Positions 27,086-35,559 of a stretch of 64,000 nucleotides of DNA are shown here, piece by piece. How positions within the stretch are numbered: position 1 is the stretch's first letter; each line of letters begins with the position of its first letter. The notes beneath the pieces were generated by a model. The model had not been told where the DNA came from. It saw nothing but the letters and a program-made list of their open reading frames with translations, and searched no databases. This DNA comes from Gardnerella piotii. Lineage in GTDB: Bacteria; Actinomycetota; Actinomycetes; Actinomycetales; Bifidobacteriaceae. Made by a program: the position numbers and the translations under genes. Location of the stretch: NCBI RefSeq assembly GCF_003397585.1, contig NZ_QJUV01000001.1:372001-436000 (forward strand), read 5' to 3'.

Positions 27086-27498
27086 ATTTTCTGGGTTTTG
27101 TACGCGCGACGATCTGCCTTTCGCAAGTTGGAAGTCTACTTCTGACCACTCTGTAATGCCGTTAGTATATAAATACTCTGATTAGTAAAAGCATAAGGTG
27201 TTGACCTGCTTTTAGAACTAATATTTGCGGTCAAAAAATTTGATTGCAAATATTTCAACTCAGATTTGTTTAATTGAAACATAAAGTTGTTATCAAATTT
27301 TTCTATGTTATTTTTACTTGCTGATTGAACTCTCTTGTACTGTACCCATAGATTTCAGCAAGCTCAAAATCAAGCACAAAATAACATACTTACTGCAATA
27401 AATTATGACCGGAGCGCTGAGCTTGCTCAGGTTAAAATCACACCGTGCTTTCAACGCAAGCGGGGTCTGCTGCGTCTCGATTGACGCAGCAGATGTGA

Positions 27499-27559
27499 CG
27501 CACTTTGTACCAAATTAGGTCAAATTTGGTACAAAAAGCGGAAAAGGCAGGTCGTCGCG
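27499..27559. repeat. GTACAAAA palindrome copy plus GGCAGGTCG motif
   Basis: The copy runs from CGCACTTTGTACC to GGTACAAAAAGCGGAA and is followed at once by AAGGCAGGTCGTCGCG, the same adjacency seen near 53.76 kb. Confidence 0.8.
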
Positions 27560-27813
27560 CGGCAAAGTGATATTGCTTTTGATACAAAAAAGACCGCAGT
27601 GACGAGACTGCGCGCTTGGACCTCGCGAGCAACGCGACACGCACGAAAAGTATTTCCTTAAAAAAACCTGGGAAAATTCTTCAAAAACCTTGAAATGCGT
27701 ATTTTTACGGTTTAAGTGTTGTTTATCTACAAATTTTACGGCGAGTGTGGCTTTATTGTGGATTAGTTTGTGTATAACATCATTTTTTTCGGTTTAGCAT
27801 GTGTGGATGGGGC

Positions 27814-27844
27814 TTGACTTTTTCAAACGGGGGGGGGGTATGTT
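27814..27844 (+). promoter_or_regulatory. Promoter with G10 tract in the spacer (candidate phase switch)
   Basis: TTGACT (27814-27819) and TATGTT (27839-27844) flank a spacer that includes ten consecutive G (27829-27838). The spacer is 19 bp at this tract length and would be the optimal 17 bp with eight G. Homopolymer slippage in such spacers switches surface genes in other bacteria. Here it is inferred from layout only. Confidence 0.65.
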
Positions 27845-27957
27845 AATAGCAAACATGGCCGCACCTAGTTTGGCCGTGTGCCACGATTCGCTTTTGGATT
27901 GTGGAGCAAATTTTTCTATGCGCCCCTAACGCATAGGAGAAGAAGAAAGGAAATAAA

Positions 27958-29154
27958 ATGATGAATAAGAAGGCTATCGCCGCTTTCGCTGCTGGCGCAA
28001 CTTTGCTTGCTGGCTTCGCAATGGCAACCCCAGCATTCGCTGAGACTCCAACCGCTCCTAAGATTACTAAGTCTGAGGCTGCTAAGGCTGTTAAGACTGC
28101 TAAGGACAATTGGGATAAGGCTAAGGGCGAGCTTAAGGCTTTAGAAGCAGGTAAAGAAGAGGCAAAAGCACCAGCTACCTCTGATATAGCTGCTGACGCT
28201 TTGAAGAAATGCTACAAAGAGGAAGCGAATGGTAAGCTTACTCCTGTTGATACAGAAATTGCTAAGCTCACTATGGCAGTCGGTCCTAAGGTGACTGCTT
28301 ATATTAATCAATTCAATGCTCATGTTGATTACACTAAGAAGGCTGACGAGGTTCAGAAGCTTGAGGATGCTTACAACAAGGCTCTTCGTGAACAAGCTGA
28401 TGCTGCTGATGATCCTACAACTCCATCTGACGATGAGCAGAAGGATGCTGCTATTGCTCGTGTTCGTACCGCTGCAGCTGATCTTCAGACTAAGATTGAG
28501 AAGAAGCAGAAGACTTATGCTGAGTATCTCAAGAAGAAGTCTGCTTACAATGCAGCTAAGGAAAAGGTTTCTGCCTGCAAGGAAGCTGTTAAGGCTGCTG
28601 AGGATGCTTTGAATGACTTTATGATGAGCGGTGAAACTGATTCTAAGCGTGAAGACCATCTTAATGATGTTCTTAATCGTGCTAATGCCAAGCTTACTGC
28701 TGCTAAAACCAAGCAGACTAAGGCTGAGGGAGAGTATAAGGAAGCTAAGCAGAAGGCTACGGATGCAAAGTCTCTTTGGAAGGCTGCTGTAAAAGAGTAT
28801 CACGCTGCTTACGATCATGCTGTGTCTCTTGATGTAGATCCAACCAAGCTTCCAGTTGTTTCTACTGCTGCAGATCCATTGGATAATGACTTCCTTGATC
28901 TTCCAAGCACCTCCAATGGTGCTGCTCCAGCTGGTAAGAATGGTGCTCAGGCTGGTGCTAACGGCGCTGCCGCTGGTAAGGCTGGTGCCAATGGCTCCGC
29001 TGCTGCTGGTGCTAAGACTGAGGTTGAGAACAAGAATGGCAAGGACAAGCGTGGTAACACCCACACTGGTACTGGTGTTGGCGTAACTTTGACCGCTTTG
29101 GCTGCCACCATGCTCGCTGGCATGGGTGCTGCTGTTCGCAAGGCTCGTCACTAA
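27958..29154 (+). CDS. Secreted Lys/Ala-rich coiled-coil surface protein
   Basis: 398 aa. A clear signal peptide ends ATPAFA-ET at about residue 30. Residues about 35-300 are Ala/Lys/Glu-rich with heptad-like spacing, probably extended helices. An Ala/Gly/Asn linker follows, then a C-terminal hydrophobic segment (TGVGVTLTALAATMLAGMGA) and a basic tail (VRKARH). That end is homologous to the giant adhesin at 53.9 kb. No classical LPXTG is present; HTGTG occupies that place. Strong AAAGG precedes the ATG. A G10-tract promoter and a 5'-UTR hairpin (27916-27936) suggest tight expression control. Function is unknown; adhesion or shielding is plausible. Confidence 0.8.
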   Translation: MMNKKAIAAFAAGATLLAGFAMATPAFAETPTAPKITKSEAAKAVKTAKDNWDKAKGELKALEAGKEEAKAPATSDIAADALKKCYKEEANGKLTPVDTEIAKLTMAVGPKVTAYINQFNAHVDYTKKADEVQKLEDAYNKALREQADAADDPTTPSDDEQKDAAIARVRTAAADLQTKIEKKQKTYAEYLKKKSAYNAAKEKVSACKEAVKAAEDALNDFMMSGETDSKREDHLNDVLNRANAKLTAAKTKQTKAEGEYKEAKQKATDAKSLWKAAVKEYHAAYDHAVSLDVDPTKLPVVSTAADPLDNDFLDLPSTSNGAAPAGKNGAQAGANGAAAGKAGANGSAAAGAKTEVENKNGKDKRGNTHTGTGVGVTLTALAATMLAGMGAAVRKARH

Positions 29155-29162
29155 GCATTGCG

Positions 29163-29199
29163 CGCGCACTTATGCTAAGTGTGTGAGTGCGCGTTTTTT
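29163..29199 (+). terminator. Terminator after the coiled-coil surface protein
   Basis: CGCGCACT (29163-29170) pairs with AGTGCGCG (29186-29193), followed by TTTTTT. Confidence 0.85.
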
Positions 29200-29382
29200 A
29201 TGCTTGCGTTAGGCGGCGGCGCGTGTTTTGTGCTGCAGCTTGCACGCGGGGTTTAGAGTTTGCTTGGTTTGCCGAAATTTCCTTTTCTTACCGTGTAGGT
29301 TCTTTATTCTGCTTGTAAGTGCTTAATGCTTGTTGCTAGAGATGGTTTTCCGCTAGGGACGGGATTCTATTCTTTAGTATTA

Positions 29383-29413
29383 AAGGCTTGTTAGGTTTCT
29401 AACAAGCCTTTTT
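29383..29413. terminator. Second hairpin terminator, bidirectional
   Basis: AAGGCTTGTTA pairs perfectly with TAACAAGCCTT, followed by T on the plus strand and preceded by A/T. It separates the surface-protein gene from the convergent LacI-PfkB gene. The rest of the 29,200-29,520 gap shows only a GACCTGCC motif (inverse of the GGCAGGTC repeat). Confidence 0.8.
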
Positions 29414-29523
29414 CTTTTCTCGCTCCGACCTGCCTTCGAGCTTTGGATGCGCTAGTGATATTCCCGCATAGGCTGTTTACGCTTTTTGTAGCTCTAAACT
29501 GCGTGTCTAACAACAAGAAGCGT

Positions 29524-31416
29524 CTACTGGTTTATCAAACTGCTTTTAGGCATAGTTATACTTGTTTCTAAAGTATATTTGTCTATAAAAGATGGTGTTA
29601 TCTCTTCTCTGGAATTAGAATAATTTGCAGCGTAGGCCGCAATTTCTGCTGCTTGGTTTGTAGTGTAACCATATAGCATATATGCTGCTAGTGCTGATAC
29701 AAAAGCATCACTGCAGTTGCTATACTTCTCGATGTTGGGTTCGTTGCTTTTTACTATTTTTTCTTCTTTGTAATCAGATAGTAAGTATCCTTTATGCAGC
29801 ATATTTATAATTACTGTTTTTACGCCTTTATTTATAAAAGATGAGGATTTTTCTTTTGCTATTTCCTCAATTCGATCAGTGTTTTTACTATCTATATTCG
29901 TAAATAAAATATCTATTTTATCTATTATTTCTTTCGGTATGTTTTCGGATGAAACATGATTGAATATGATTTTTGCACCAGCTTTTTTAGCGATTTTGCA
30001 CGCAGATATTATTGCATCGACAGGTATATCTGATTGAATTATGCAATATGCTGTGTTTTCAAACAAATTAGCTCTATCTTGTATGTTTGATTGATTTAAT
30101 GTGCTATTTGCGCCAGATATTACAGATGTTATTGAATCTCCGCAAGCGTCTACTAATGTGTACGCTTTTCCAGTGTGAGATTCATGTTTGCGTATTACGC
30201 CAGATGAATCTATTGCCCATTGTGAAAGTGTTTTATATATTTTGTCTGCATCTAAGTCGTATCCAACATTTCCTATTAGGGTTACGCGTTGGCCAAGATT
30301 AGATACTGCTATAGCTTGGTTTATTGCGCTACCGTTTGGATAAGTTTTAGAAGTTTGAACATTAATGCTTTCATTTTTACTTGGCAAATTTTGTACAGAT
30401 AGGCATGTGTCTAGGTTAATAGATCCTATAATTGTTATCTTTTGTTTTCTTAGCTGAGATGGTGATCCTATAGTTCTTGTGTTGTCCAGATGGAATTCTT
30501 GAACGAAAGAAGTCTTTGATTCATGTCTTTTTTCTATTTCGTCTATAAGCTTGCTGCACAAGTATGACCCAAAATCAGCGTTGCGGATTGTATATGTAGA
30601 TATTTCAGAGTTTTTTGCCAATATAGGCTGTTCGTTTGTGTCGTTTTTTATGGATACGAGTGACACGTCCTCGGGAATGCTTCTATTTAGAGAAGTCATT
30701 AACTGTTGAAATTCTAAAGCTTTTCTATAATGAGAAGACACGAGCGCAGTAATAGAGTGATCGCTTATTTTTTCTACTAATTTGTCGTTGAGGTCAAAAA
30801 ATATTCTGCTTTCGTCAAAATCGAGGTGATGGTCAAATAAGCATGATTTGAATCCGTTAAGAAAATCTTTTGTTCTTCTTCCATCTGTCATTAAACATCC
30901 TATTGATGTGTGACCATGCGATATTAGTTGTTCCGTCAGTTTATATGCTGCATCTGAATAGGGCAATAATAGTGATTCGTCGCCTCCTATTGATCCAATA
31001 GTTAGCCATGGTATTTCGTGTTCAATTCCTTTTAATTTATTAAAGCTTTCTTTGCTTACTGGCTCCCATATAACACCGTCTATTTTGTGTTTGCTAAGCG
31101 CGCTTATATTTTTACTTTCTTGTTCTATGTTTGAATAGCTATTGAAAACTACTGTTCCATAGCCTGATTGTTGGGCTGTTTGTATTATTCCGTCTAAAGT
31201 TGTATCAAAAGATATTGAAGATCTAAGAATTACTGCAATATGCCAAGTTTTTGATTGCGACGATATTTTTGCATATGGAGTGTAGTGATATTGTCGTATT
31301 ACAGATAAGACGCGCTCGCGAGTTTCAGAACTGATTGAATCATCTTTACTGTTAACAATTTTTGACACAGTTGATGCTGAGACTTTGGATAAGCGAGCTA
31401 TGTCTTTAATGTTCAT
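29524..31416 (-). CDS. LacI-type regulator fused to a PfkB/ribokinase-like domain
   Basis: 630 aa. Residues 1-55 are a LacI helix-turn-helix (MNIKDIARLSKVSASTVSKI). Residues about 58-320 are a periplasmic-binding-protein-like sensor. Residues about 325-625 are a ribokinase-family fold beginning ITIIGSINLDTCLSV. The kinase half is altered at key points: the substrate motif reads NGSAINQAIAVSNLG and the anion-hole/catalytic GAGD reads NCSD, keeping only Asp. It may sense a sugar rather than phosphorylate it; some activity cannot be excluded. It is divergent from the ECF operon and probably represses it through the palindrome at 31506-31532. Confidence 0.88.
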   Translation of the reverse strand: MNIKDIARLSKVSASTVSKIVNSKDDSISSETRERVLSVIRQYHYTPYAKISSQSKTWHIAVILRSSISFDTTLDGIIQTAQQSGYGTVVFNSYSNIEQESKNISALSKHKIDGVIWEPVSKESFNKLKGIEHEIPWLTIGSIGGDESLLLPYSDAAYKLTEQLISHGHTSIGCLMTDGRRTKDFLNGFKSCLFDHHLDFDESRIFFDLNDKLVEKISDHSITALVSSHYRKALEFQQLMTSLNRSIPEDVSLVSIKNDTNEQPILAKNSEISTYTIRNADFGSYLCSKLIDEIEKRHESKTSFVQEFHLDNTRTIGSPSQLRKQKITIIGSINLDTCLSVQNLPSKNESINVQTSKTYPNGSAINQAIAVSNLGQRVTLIGNVGYDLDADKIYKTLSQWAIDSSGVIRKHESHTGKAYTLVDACGDSITSVISGANSTLNQSNIQDRANLFENTAYCIIQSDIPVDAIISACKIAKKAGAKIIFNHVSSENIPKEIIDKIDILFTNIDSKNTDRIEEIAKEKSSSFINKGVKTVIINMLHKGYLLSDYKEEKIVKSNEPNIEKYSNCSDAFVSALAAYMLYGYTTNQAAEIAAYAANYSNSREEITPSFIDKYTLETSITMPKSSLINQ

Positions 31417-31470
31417 TTGATTCCTTCTTTTGTGTTTTCAAAGATATAGTTTATTCATAACTGTGCATTA

Positions 31471-31499
31471 TTGACAATAAGTATTTATTATTCTAAGAT
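31471..31499 (+). promoter_or_regulatory. Promoter of the ECF/nucleoside operon
   Basis: TTGACA (31471-31476), a 17-bp spacer and TAAGAT (31494-31499) predict transcription starting near 31506, inside the palindrome that follows. Confidence 0.7.
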
Positions 31500-31505
31500 A
31501 AGTTA

Positions 31506-31532
31506 TGAAAACTGTTTAGGAAACAATTTTCA
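31506..31532. promoter_or_regulatory. Candidate operator for the LacI-PfkB regulator
   Basis: TGAAAACTGTTT and AAACAATTTTCA form a 12-bp inverted repeat with one mismatch and a 3-base centre, placed over the predicted transcription start. The TGAAA...TTTCA ends fit LacI-family operators. The odd 3-base centre is unusual for the family. Confidence 0.6.
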
Positions 31533-31610
31533 TACAGTGTTGTTTTGTTGAAATTTTGAAAGAATTAACAACTTTGCAAGACTTATCAACATTTTGTTGA
31601 AGGGTGGTGC

Positions 31611-32270
31611 ATGATGGCAAAGAAGCTATTATTTATTGAGAATATTAAGAATCAATTCTCAACTAAATCGTTAGTTTTGATTCCTATTGCAGTAGGTATA
31701 AATCTTATTGGCGGCACTCTGTGCTCAACTCTAAAGCTCCCTCTGTTTCTAGATATGATTGGAACTATGGTAGTTGCCTGCTTATCGGGACCGTGGGTTG
31801 CTGCCTTAACTGGGTTCTTAACAAATGTATTTTTAGCATTGGTGGCAAATCCAGTTAATTTACCTTATGCGGTAGTTAGCGTTTTATGTGGTCTTGTTGT
31901 TGGTTATATGGTTAAGGCAGGTTTATTCAAAAAGTGGTGGGGTGTTCTAATTGTTTGGGTTGTTGTAACCTTAGTAAACGCCGTTTCTGCATCACTTATA
32001 ACAGTATTTGTTTTTAGTGGAGCAACTGGCATTAATGGAACCTCGGTGCTTACTGCAACGCTTGTTGTAGCAATGAAAAATATTTTTGCTTCTGTATTTT
32101 CATCATCAATTATTGAGAACCTATTAGATAAGGGAATTGCTGTTGCTGTTTCCTACTTTATTGTTAAAAAGGTGCCTAAGAGGTTCTTAAGTCAATATGC
32201 TGCAGGCAATTCAGATGATTCGGATAATTCTGATGAATCAGATGAATGTGATGAAGATTCTGTTGATTAA
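31611..32270 (+). CDS. ECF transporter S component (substrate-binding membrane subunit)
   Basis: 219 aa, about six helices, hydrophobic throughout until an acidic Ser/Asp/Glu tail (last 20 residues). It has the S-component look of a helix 1-2 stretch (LDMIGTMVVACLSGPWVAALTGFLTN). It would bind the imported compound and dock on EcfT. Neighbouring genes argue for a nucleoside or riboside, but the fold does not show specificity. GAAGGGTGG precedes tandem ATG codons at 31611 and 31614. A hairpin lies between it and EcfT. Confidence 0.82.
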   Translation: MMAKKLLFIENIKNQFSTKSLVLIPIAVGINLIGGTLCSTLKLPLFLDMIGTMVVACLSGPWVAALTGFLTNVFLALVANPVNLPYAVVSVLCGLVVGYMVKAGLFKKWWGVLIVWVVVTLVNAVSASLITVFVFSGATGINGTSVLTATLVVAMKNIFASVFSSSIIENLLDKGIAVAVSYFIVKKVPKRFLSQYAAGNSDDSDNSDESDECDEDSVD

Positions 32271-32286
32271 TTAGTTTTTTGGCGAA

Positions 32287-32317
32287 GAAGCTGATTTAAC
32301 AATCTTGAATCAGCTTC
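32287..32317 (+). other. Hairpin in the S component-EcfT intergenic gap
   Basis: GAAGCTGATT pairs perfectly with AATCAGCTTC around an 11-base loop. There is no T run, so it is more likely an mRNA stabiliser or processing site than a terminator. Confidence 0.6.
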
Positions 32318-32361
32318 ATGGTTTTATGGTTTCATAAGTTTAACGAGGGAGTTATGTTGCA

Positions 32362-33183
32362 ATGAGTGATAATAAAAGTTGTTTAACATGGCAGCGTTGC
32401 GATAATAATCCTGTTTCTATGCTGAATCCTATAACAAAAATAATTGCTATTTTTACTTTAGGAATCTCATCTATGGCATGGCCAGATCCTTGTCTAGGAA
32501 TTGCATTTATTGTAGTTCTTTTTGTTGTAGCAATTATTGCAAGGATTGTTGTTCCATATGTAAAACTTATGTTTGGCTTTGGAATACCAATGACATTAAT
32601 GCTTATGTTTATACAAGGGCTATATAGTCCCAGTAATAAAACCTTTATAGCGGATTTTGGATTTGCAAAACTTGGCCTTGAAGGAATGATTTATGCGGGA
32701 AGAGTAGTAGTTACTGTTCTAGTATTTTTGGGCAGTTTTTACATTATGAATAAAACTACTTATATAGGCAGTATGGTCGCTGCTTTAACTGGCATAGGTC
32801 TTCCTGCAAAAATAGGTTACTTAGTTTTAGCAAGCTTAAATGTTGTTCCGCAAATGCAAAGACGAATGTCTGTTATTAGCCAGGCTCAAAGCGCTAGAGG
32901 GTTAAAAATGTCTGGAAGTGCGATTGGCAGATTGCGTGCGCTAATACCTTTACTTGGGCCTGTTGTTTTAAGCTCTTTGACTGATGCTCAAGAGCGAGGA
33001 ATGACATTAGAAACGCGTGGCTTTGGTGTAAGTGGAGTAAAAAGAACAAGCATAGTAGAAGTCCAATGGAGAGTTTATGACTCAGTTTTGACTTACATGT
33101 TATTACTAATTCTTGCTATCTCTTTAGTCTTGTCTACCTGTTTCTATGTTGGAATTATTCCTTATTATGGGGGTCTAAAATGA
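32362..33183 (+). CDS. ecfT: ECF transporter T component
   Basis: Membrane scaffold that couples the ATPases to the S component, 273 aa. About five helices; the coupling-helix signatures are AQSARGLKMSG and ERGMTLETRGFG (the Ala-Arg-Gly / Thr-Arg-Gly pair typical of EcfT). GAGGGAG lies upstream. The stop overlaps the next ATG by four bases, so translation is coupled. Confidence 0.9.
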   Translation: MSDNKSCLTWQRCDNNPVSMLNPITKIIAIFTLGISSMAWPDPCLGIAFIVVLFVVAIIARIVVPYVKLMFGFGIPMTLMLMFIQGLYSPSNKTFIADFGFAKLGLEGMIYAGRVVVTVLVFLGSFYIMNKTTYIGSMVAALTGIGLPAKIGYLVLASLNVVPQMQRRMSVISQAQSARGLKMSGSAIGRLRALIPLLGPVVLSSLTDAQERGMTLETRGFGVSGVKRTSIVEVQWRVYDSVLTYMLLLILAISLVLSTCFYVGIIPYYGGLK

Positions 33184-34052
33184 ATAATATTCTCTCCGTA
33201 AAAGATTTTTCATATAGATACAGCGGTAGTAAGAAAAGTGCATTAAAACATATAAGCTTTGATGTTAAAGAGGGAAGCTTTTTATGTATCATAGGCGCTA
33301 ATGGATCTGGTAAATCAACATTATGTAATGCATTAGTTGGTTTAATACCGCATTATTTTGTTGGCAAATCGCGTGGGAAAGTGGTTGTTGACGGCAATGA
33401 TGTTTCTTCTTCTAGTGTAGCTAAACTTTCTAAAACAATCGGTCTAGTATTTCAAAATCCGTTTAATCAGCTTAGCTACACTTCGGGCACTGTTGCAGAA
33501 GAGCTTGCATATGGATTATGTAATCAAGGTGTTGCTCGTAAGGAGATGACTGAAAAAGTTATTCAAGTTGCAGAATTAATGCGTATAAGTGATATTTTAG
33601 ACCGAAATCCTCTTGAGCTTTCTGGTGGACAGATTCAAAGAGTTGCATTTGGATCAACTTTTATTATGGAACCTAAGATTTTGGTTTTAGATGAGTGTAC
33701 AACACAACTTGATCCACTTGGCAGTGAGGAGATTTTTGACATTGTAAAACGTCTTAATAATAGTGGCGTAACTGTGATTATGGTTGATCACGATATGGAG
33801 CGCGTTGCAAGGTGCGCTGATACTGTTATGGTGCTGGATAATGGCGAAGTTTTTACAAGTGGATCGCCTTATGAAGTATTTACAAATCCAGATATTACTA
33901 ATCACGGAATTGAACCTCCAGATTACGTAAAACTCGGTTTTGCTATTGCTAATTGCGGAGTAAATGTGACTAAAATTCCTATCGCCGAGAATCAGGCAGT
34001 TGATCTTGTTAAAAGTAGCATACGTTCTAATAAAAGTGAGGTTAACTCATGA
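33180..34052 (+). CDS. ECF transporter ATPase A1
   Basis: 290 aa. Walker A GANGSGKST, Q-loop FQNPFNQL, signature LSGGQIQRVAFGS, Walker B ILVLDECTTQLDPLG (Cys instead of the usual Pro after Glu) and the switch His in VDHDMERVARC. It pairs with the next ATPase. Overlaps both neighbours by four bases. Confidence 0.92.
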   Translation: MNNILSVKDFSYRYSGSKKSALKHISFDVKEGSFLCIIGANGSGKSTLCNALVGLIPHYFVGKSRGKVVVDGNDVSSSSVAKLSKTIGLVFQNPFNQLSYTSGTVAEELAYGLCNQGVARKEMTEKVIQVAELMRISDILDRNPLELSGGQIQRVAFGSTFIMEPKILVLDECTTQLDPLGSEEIFDIVKRLNNSGVTVIMVDHDMERVARCADTVMVLDNGEVFTSGSPYEVFTNPDITNHGIEPPDYVKLGFAIANCGVNVTKIPIAENQAVDLVKSSIRSNKSEVNS

Positions 34053-34852
34053 AGTTAGATGTTATCAATCTTGTGCACGAATATAAATCGGGGCACAAAG
34101 CGCTTGATGGTGTTTCTTTTAGCATTAGCGGCAACGAGCCTGTTGCAATAATTGGTCAAAATGGCGCTGGTAAAACAACGCTTGTTAAGCATTTTAACGG
34201 TATTCTTAAAGCAACTTCGGGCAAAGTCTTAATTGATGGGATAAATGTTGATACTAAAGATACCTCTGAATGGGCTTGCGAAGTTGGGTATGTATTCCAA
34301 AATCCAGATGACCAGCTGTTTTTAGAGAGTGTTCGTAAAGAATTTTCGTTTGGTCCAGAACAAATAAAAATGGATTCAAAATTAATCGAAGAACGCATGG
34401 AATTAGTGTCAAATCTTGTTGGTCTTAACAATAAGTTAGATATCCATCCTTTTGACCTATCTTTAACAGAGAAAAAATTCTGCACTATTGGCGCAATACT
34501 TATGATGGATCCAAAAGTCATTATTTTTGATGAGCCTACATGTGGTCAAGATGTTTTAGGAAATCTACGTCTTAAGAAGATTATAAAGACGCTGCAATCT
34601 CAAGGAAAATTGTGCATAACAATATCGCATGACATGAAGTTTGTTACGGAGAATTTTAGTCGAATAATTGTTATGCAGTCTGGAAGAGTTTTGTTAGATG
34701 GGCCAGCAGAGAAGGTGTTTTCTCAAACGGATATCTTGCGATTATCTTTTGTAACTCCTCCACCGATTACAAGAGTTGCGCAAAAAGTTGGTATGAATGG
34801 CACTCCATTTACTGTGCCAGCGTTTGTTGAATTGTTTAACAGTGAAAGGTGA
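34049..34852 (+). CDS. ECF transporter ATPase A2, atypical signature
   Basis: 267 aa. Walker A GQNGAGKTT, Q-loop FQNPDDQLF, Walker B VIIFDEPTCGQD and switch His in ISHDMKFV are intact. The signature is LSLTEKK instead of LSGGQ. Variation at this position occurs in one subunit of some ECF pairs, which would leave one competent composite ATP site. Translationally coupled to both neighbours. Confidence 0.9.
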   Translation: MKLDVINLVHEYKSGHKALDGVSFSISGNEPVAIIGQNGAGKTTLVKHFNGILKATSGKVLIDGINVDTKDTSEWACEVGYVFQNPDDQLFLESVRKEFSFGPEQIKMDSKLIEERMELVSNLVGLNNKLDIHPFDLSLTEKKFCTIGAILMMDPKVIIFDEPTCGQDVLGNLRLKKIIKTLQSQGKLCITISHDMKFVTENFSRIIVMQSGRVLLDGPAEKVFSQTDILRLSFVTPPPITRVAQKVGMNGTPFTVPAFVELFNSER

Positions 34853-34857
34853 ATAAT

Positions 34858-35559
34858 ATGGCTGACGTTATTGTACAAATTTATGGAATTAGGACTGTGG
34901 AAGATGCGCGTATGGTTGTAAGTCTTGGCGCTAAGCATATTGGCGTAAGCTATGGGCATATTCAACATACTCCAGGTCAGTTGTCTTGCTCGCAAGCAAA
35001 AGAGATTTTTAATGGCGTACAACCAGGTGCCGTAAGAATTGGCTTAACATGTTCAGAGAATATAGACGAAATTAGTGAAGACTTAAATTTAGCAATGCCA
35101 GATGTTTTGCATTTATCTGGAAACATAGAAGGTATAACTCCTGAACAAGTTGGTGAGTTAAAAAGTAGGTTTCCTGAGCTTCTTATTATGCAAGCTATAC
35201 CTGTTCTTAAAGGCGTTCCTTTAGAAGAGCAAAAAGTTCTCCAATATGTTAAAGATTATGAAAAAGTTTCCGACTTCTTTTTAATAGACACAAAATCGCC
35301 AGATGCTAACGACATAGGTGCAACTGGAATTGAGCACGATAGGTCTATCGATAAGGAGATTATTGACTCTACATCTGTTAAATGCATTATTGCTGGAGGC
35401 CTTGATGCTTCTAACGTTGCTGATGCGATTCATGATACTAACCCGTATGGTGTTGACTCATTTAGTCTTACAAATTACAGAGACGAGCGTGCAAATACGT
35501 TAAGATGTAAGGATCCTGTAAAAGTGGAAGCTTTTATTAAGGCGGCGTTAAATGCATAA
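34858..35559 (+). CDS. TrpF-like (phosphoribosylanthranilate isomerase-like) TIM-barrel protein
   Basis: 233 aa. The N-terminus VQIYGIRTVEDARMVVSLGA lines up with TrpF VKICGxxxxEDA, but the catalytic Cys is Tyr. The family Asp is kept in FLIDTK and the phosphate-binding end IIAGGLDASNV plus PYGVDSFS is recognisable. Genuine isomerase activity therefore looks unlikely; a related sugar-phosphate reaction is possible. No other tryptophan genes are near. ATG 34858 is chosen over GTG 34849 because AAAGGTG then lies at good spacing. It overlaps the kinase gene by eight bases. Confidence 0.8.
   Translation: MADVIVQIYGIRTVEDARMVVSLGAKHIGVSYGHIQHTPGQLSCSQAKEIFNGVQPGAVRIGLTCSENIDEISEDLNLAMPDVLHLSGNIEGITPEQVGELKSRFPELLIMQAIPVLKGVPLEEQKVLQYVKDYEKVSDFFLIDTKSPDANDIGATGIEHDRSIDKEIIDSTSVKCIIAGGLDASNVADAIHDTNPYGVDSFSLTNYRDERANTLRCKDPVKVEAFIKAALNA

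Larger units (their letters stand above)
26941..27813. other. About 870 bp without a supported gene; repeats inside
   Basis: It contains a palindrome copy with perfect 17-bp arms (27033-27085), a second copy (27499-27542) joined to GGCAGGTCGTCGCG, and an AT-rich stretch (27170-27400). That stretch begins with a hairpin (TTAGTAAAAGCA...TGCTTTTAGAACTAA) but has no convincing ORF. The AT-rich part could be the remnant of a lost gene; I cannot identify it. Confidence 0.5.

Noticed and set aside
28141..29169. Minus-strand ORF of 342 codons opposite the coiled-coil surface protein
   Set aside because: It is antisense to a gene with signal peptide, anchor and good ribosome site; its Ser/Leu-rich composition is the expected mirror of Ala/Lys codons.
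34858..35559. Annotation as a true phosphoribosylanthranilate isomerase (trpF)
   Set aside because: The catalytic Cys is Tyr and no tryptophan genes are nearby.
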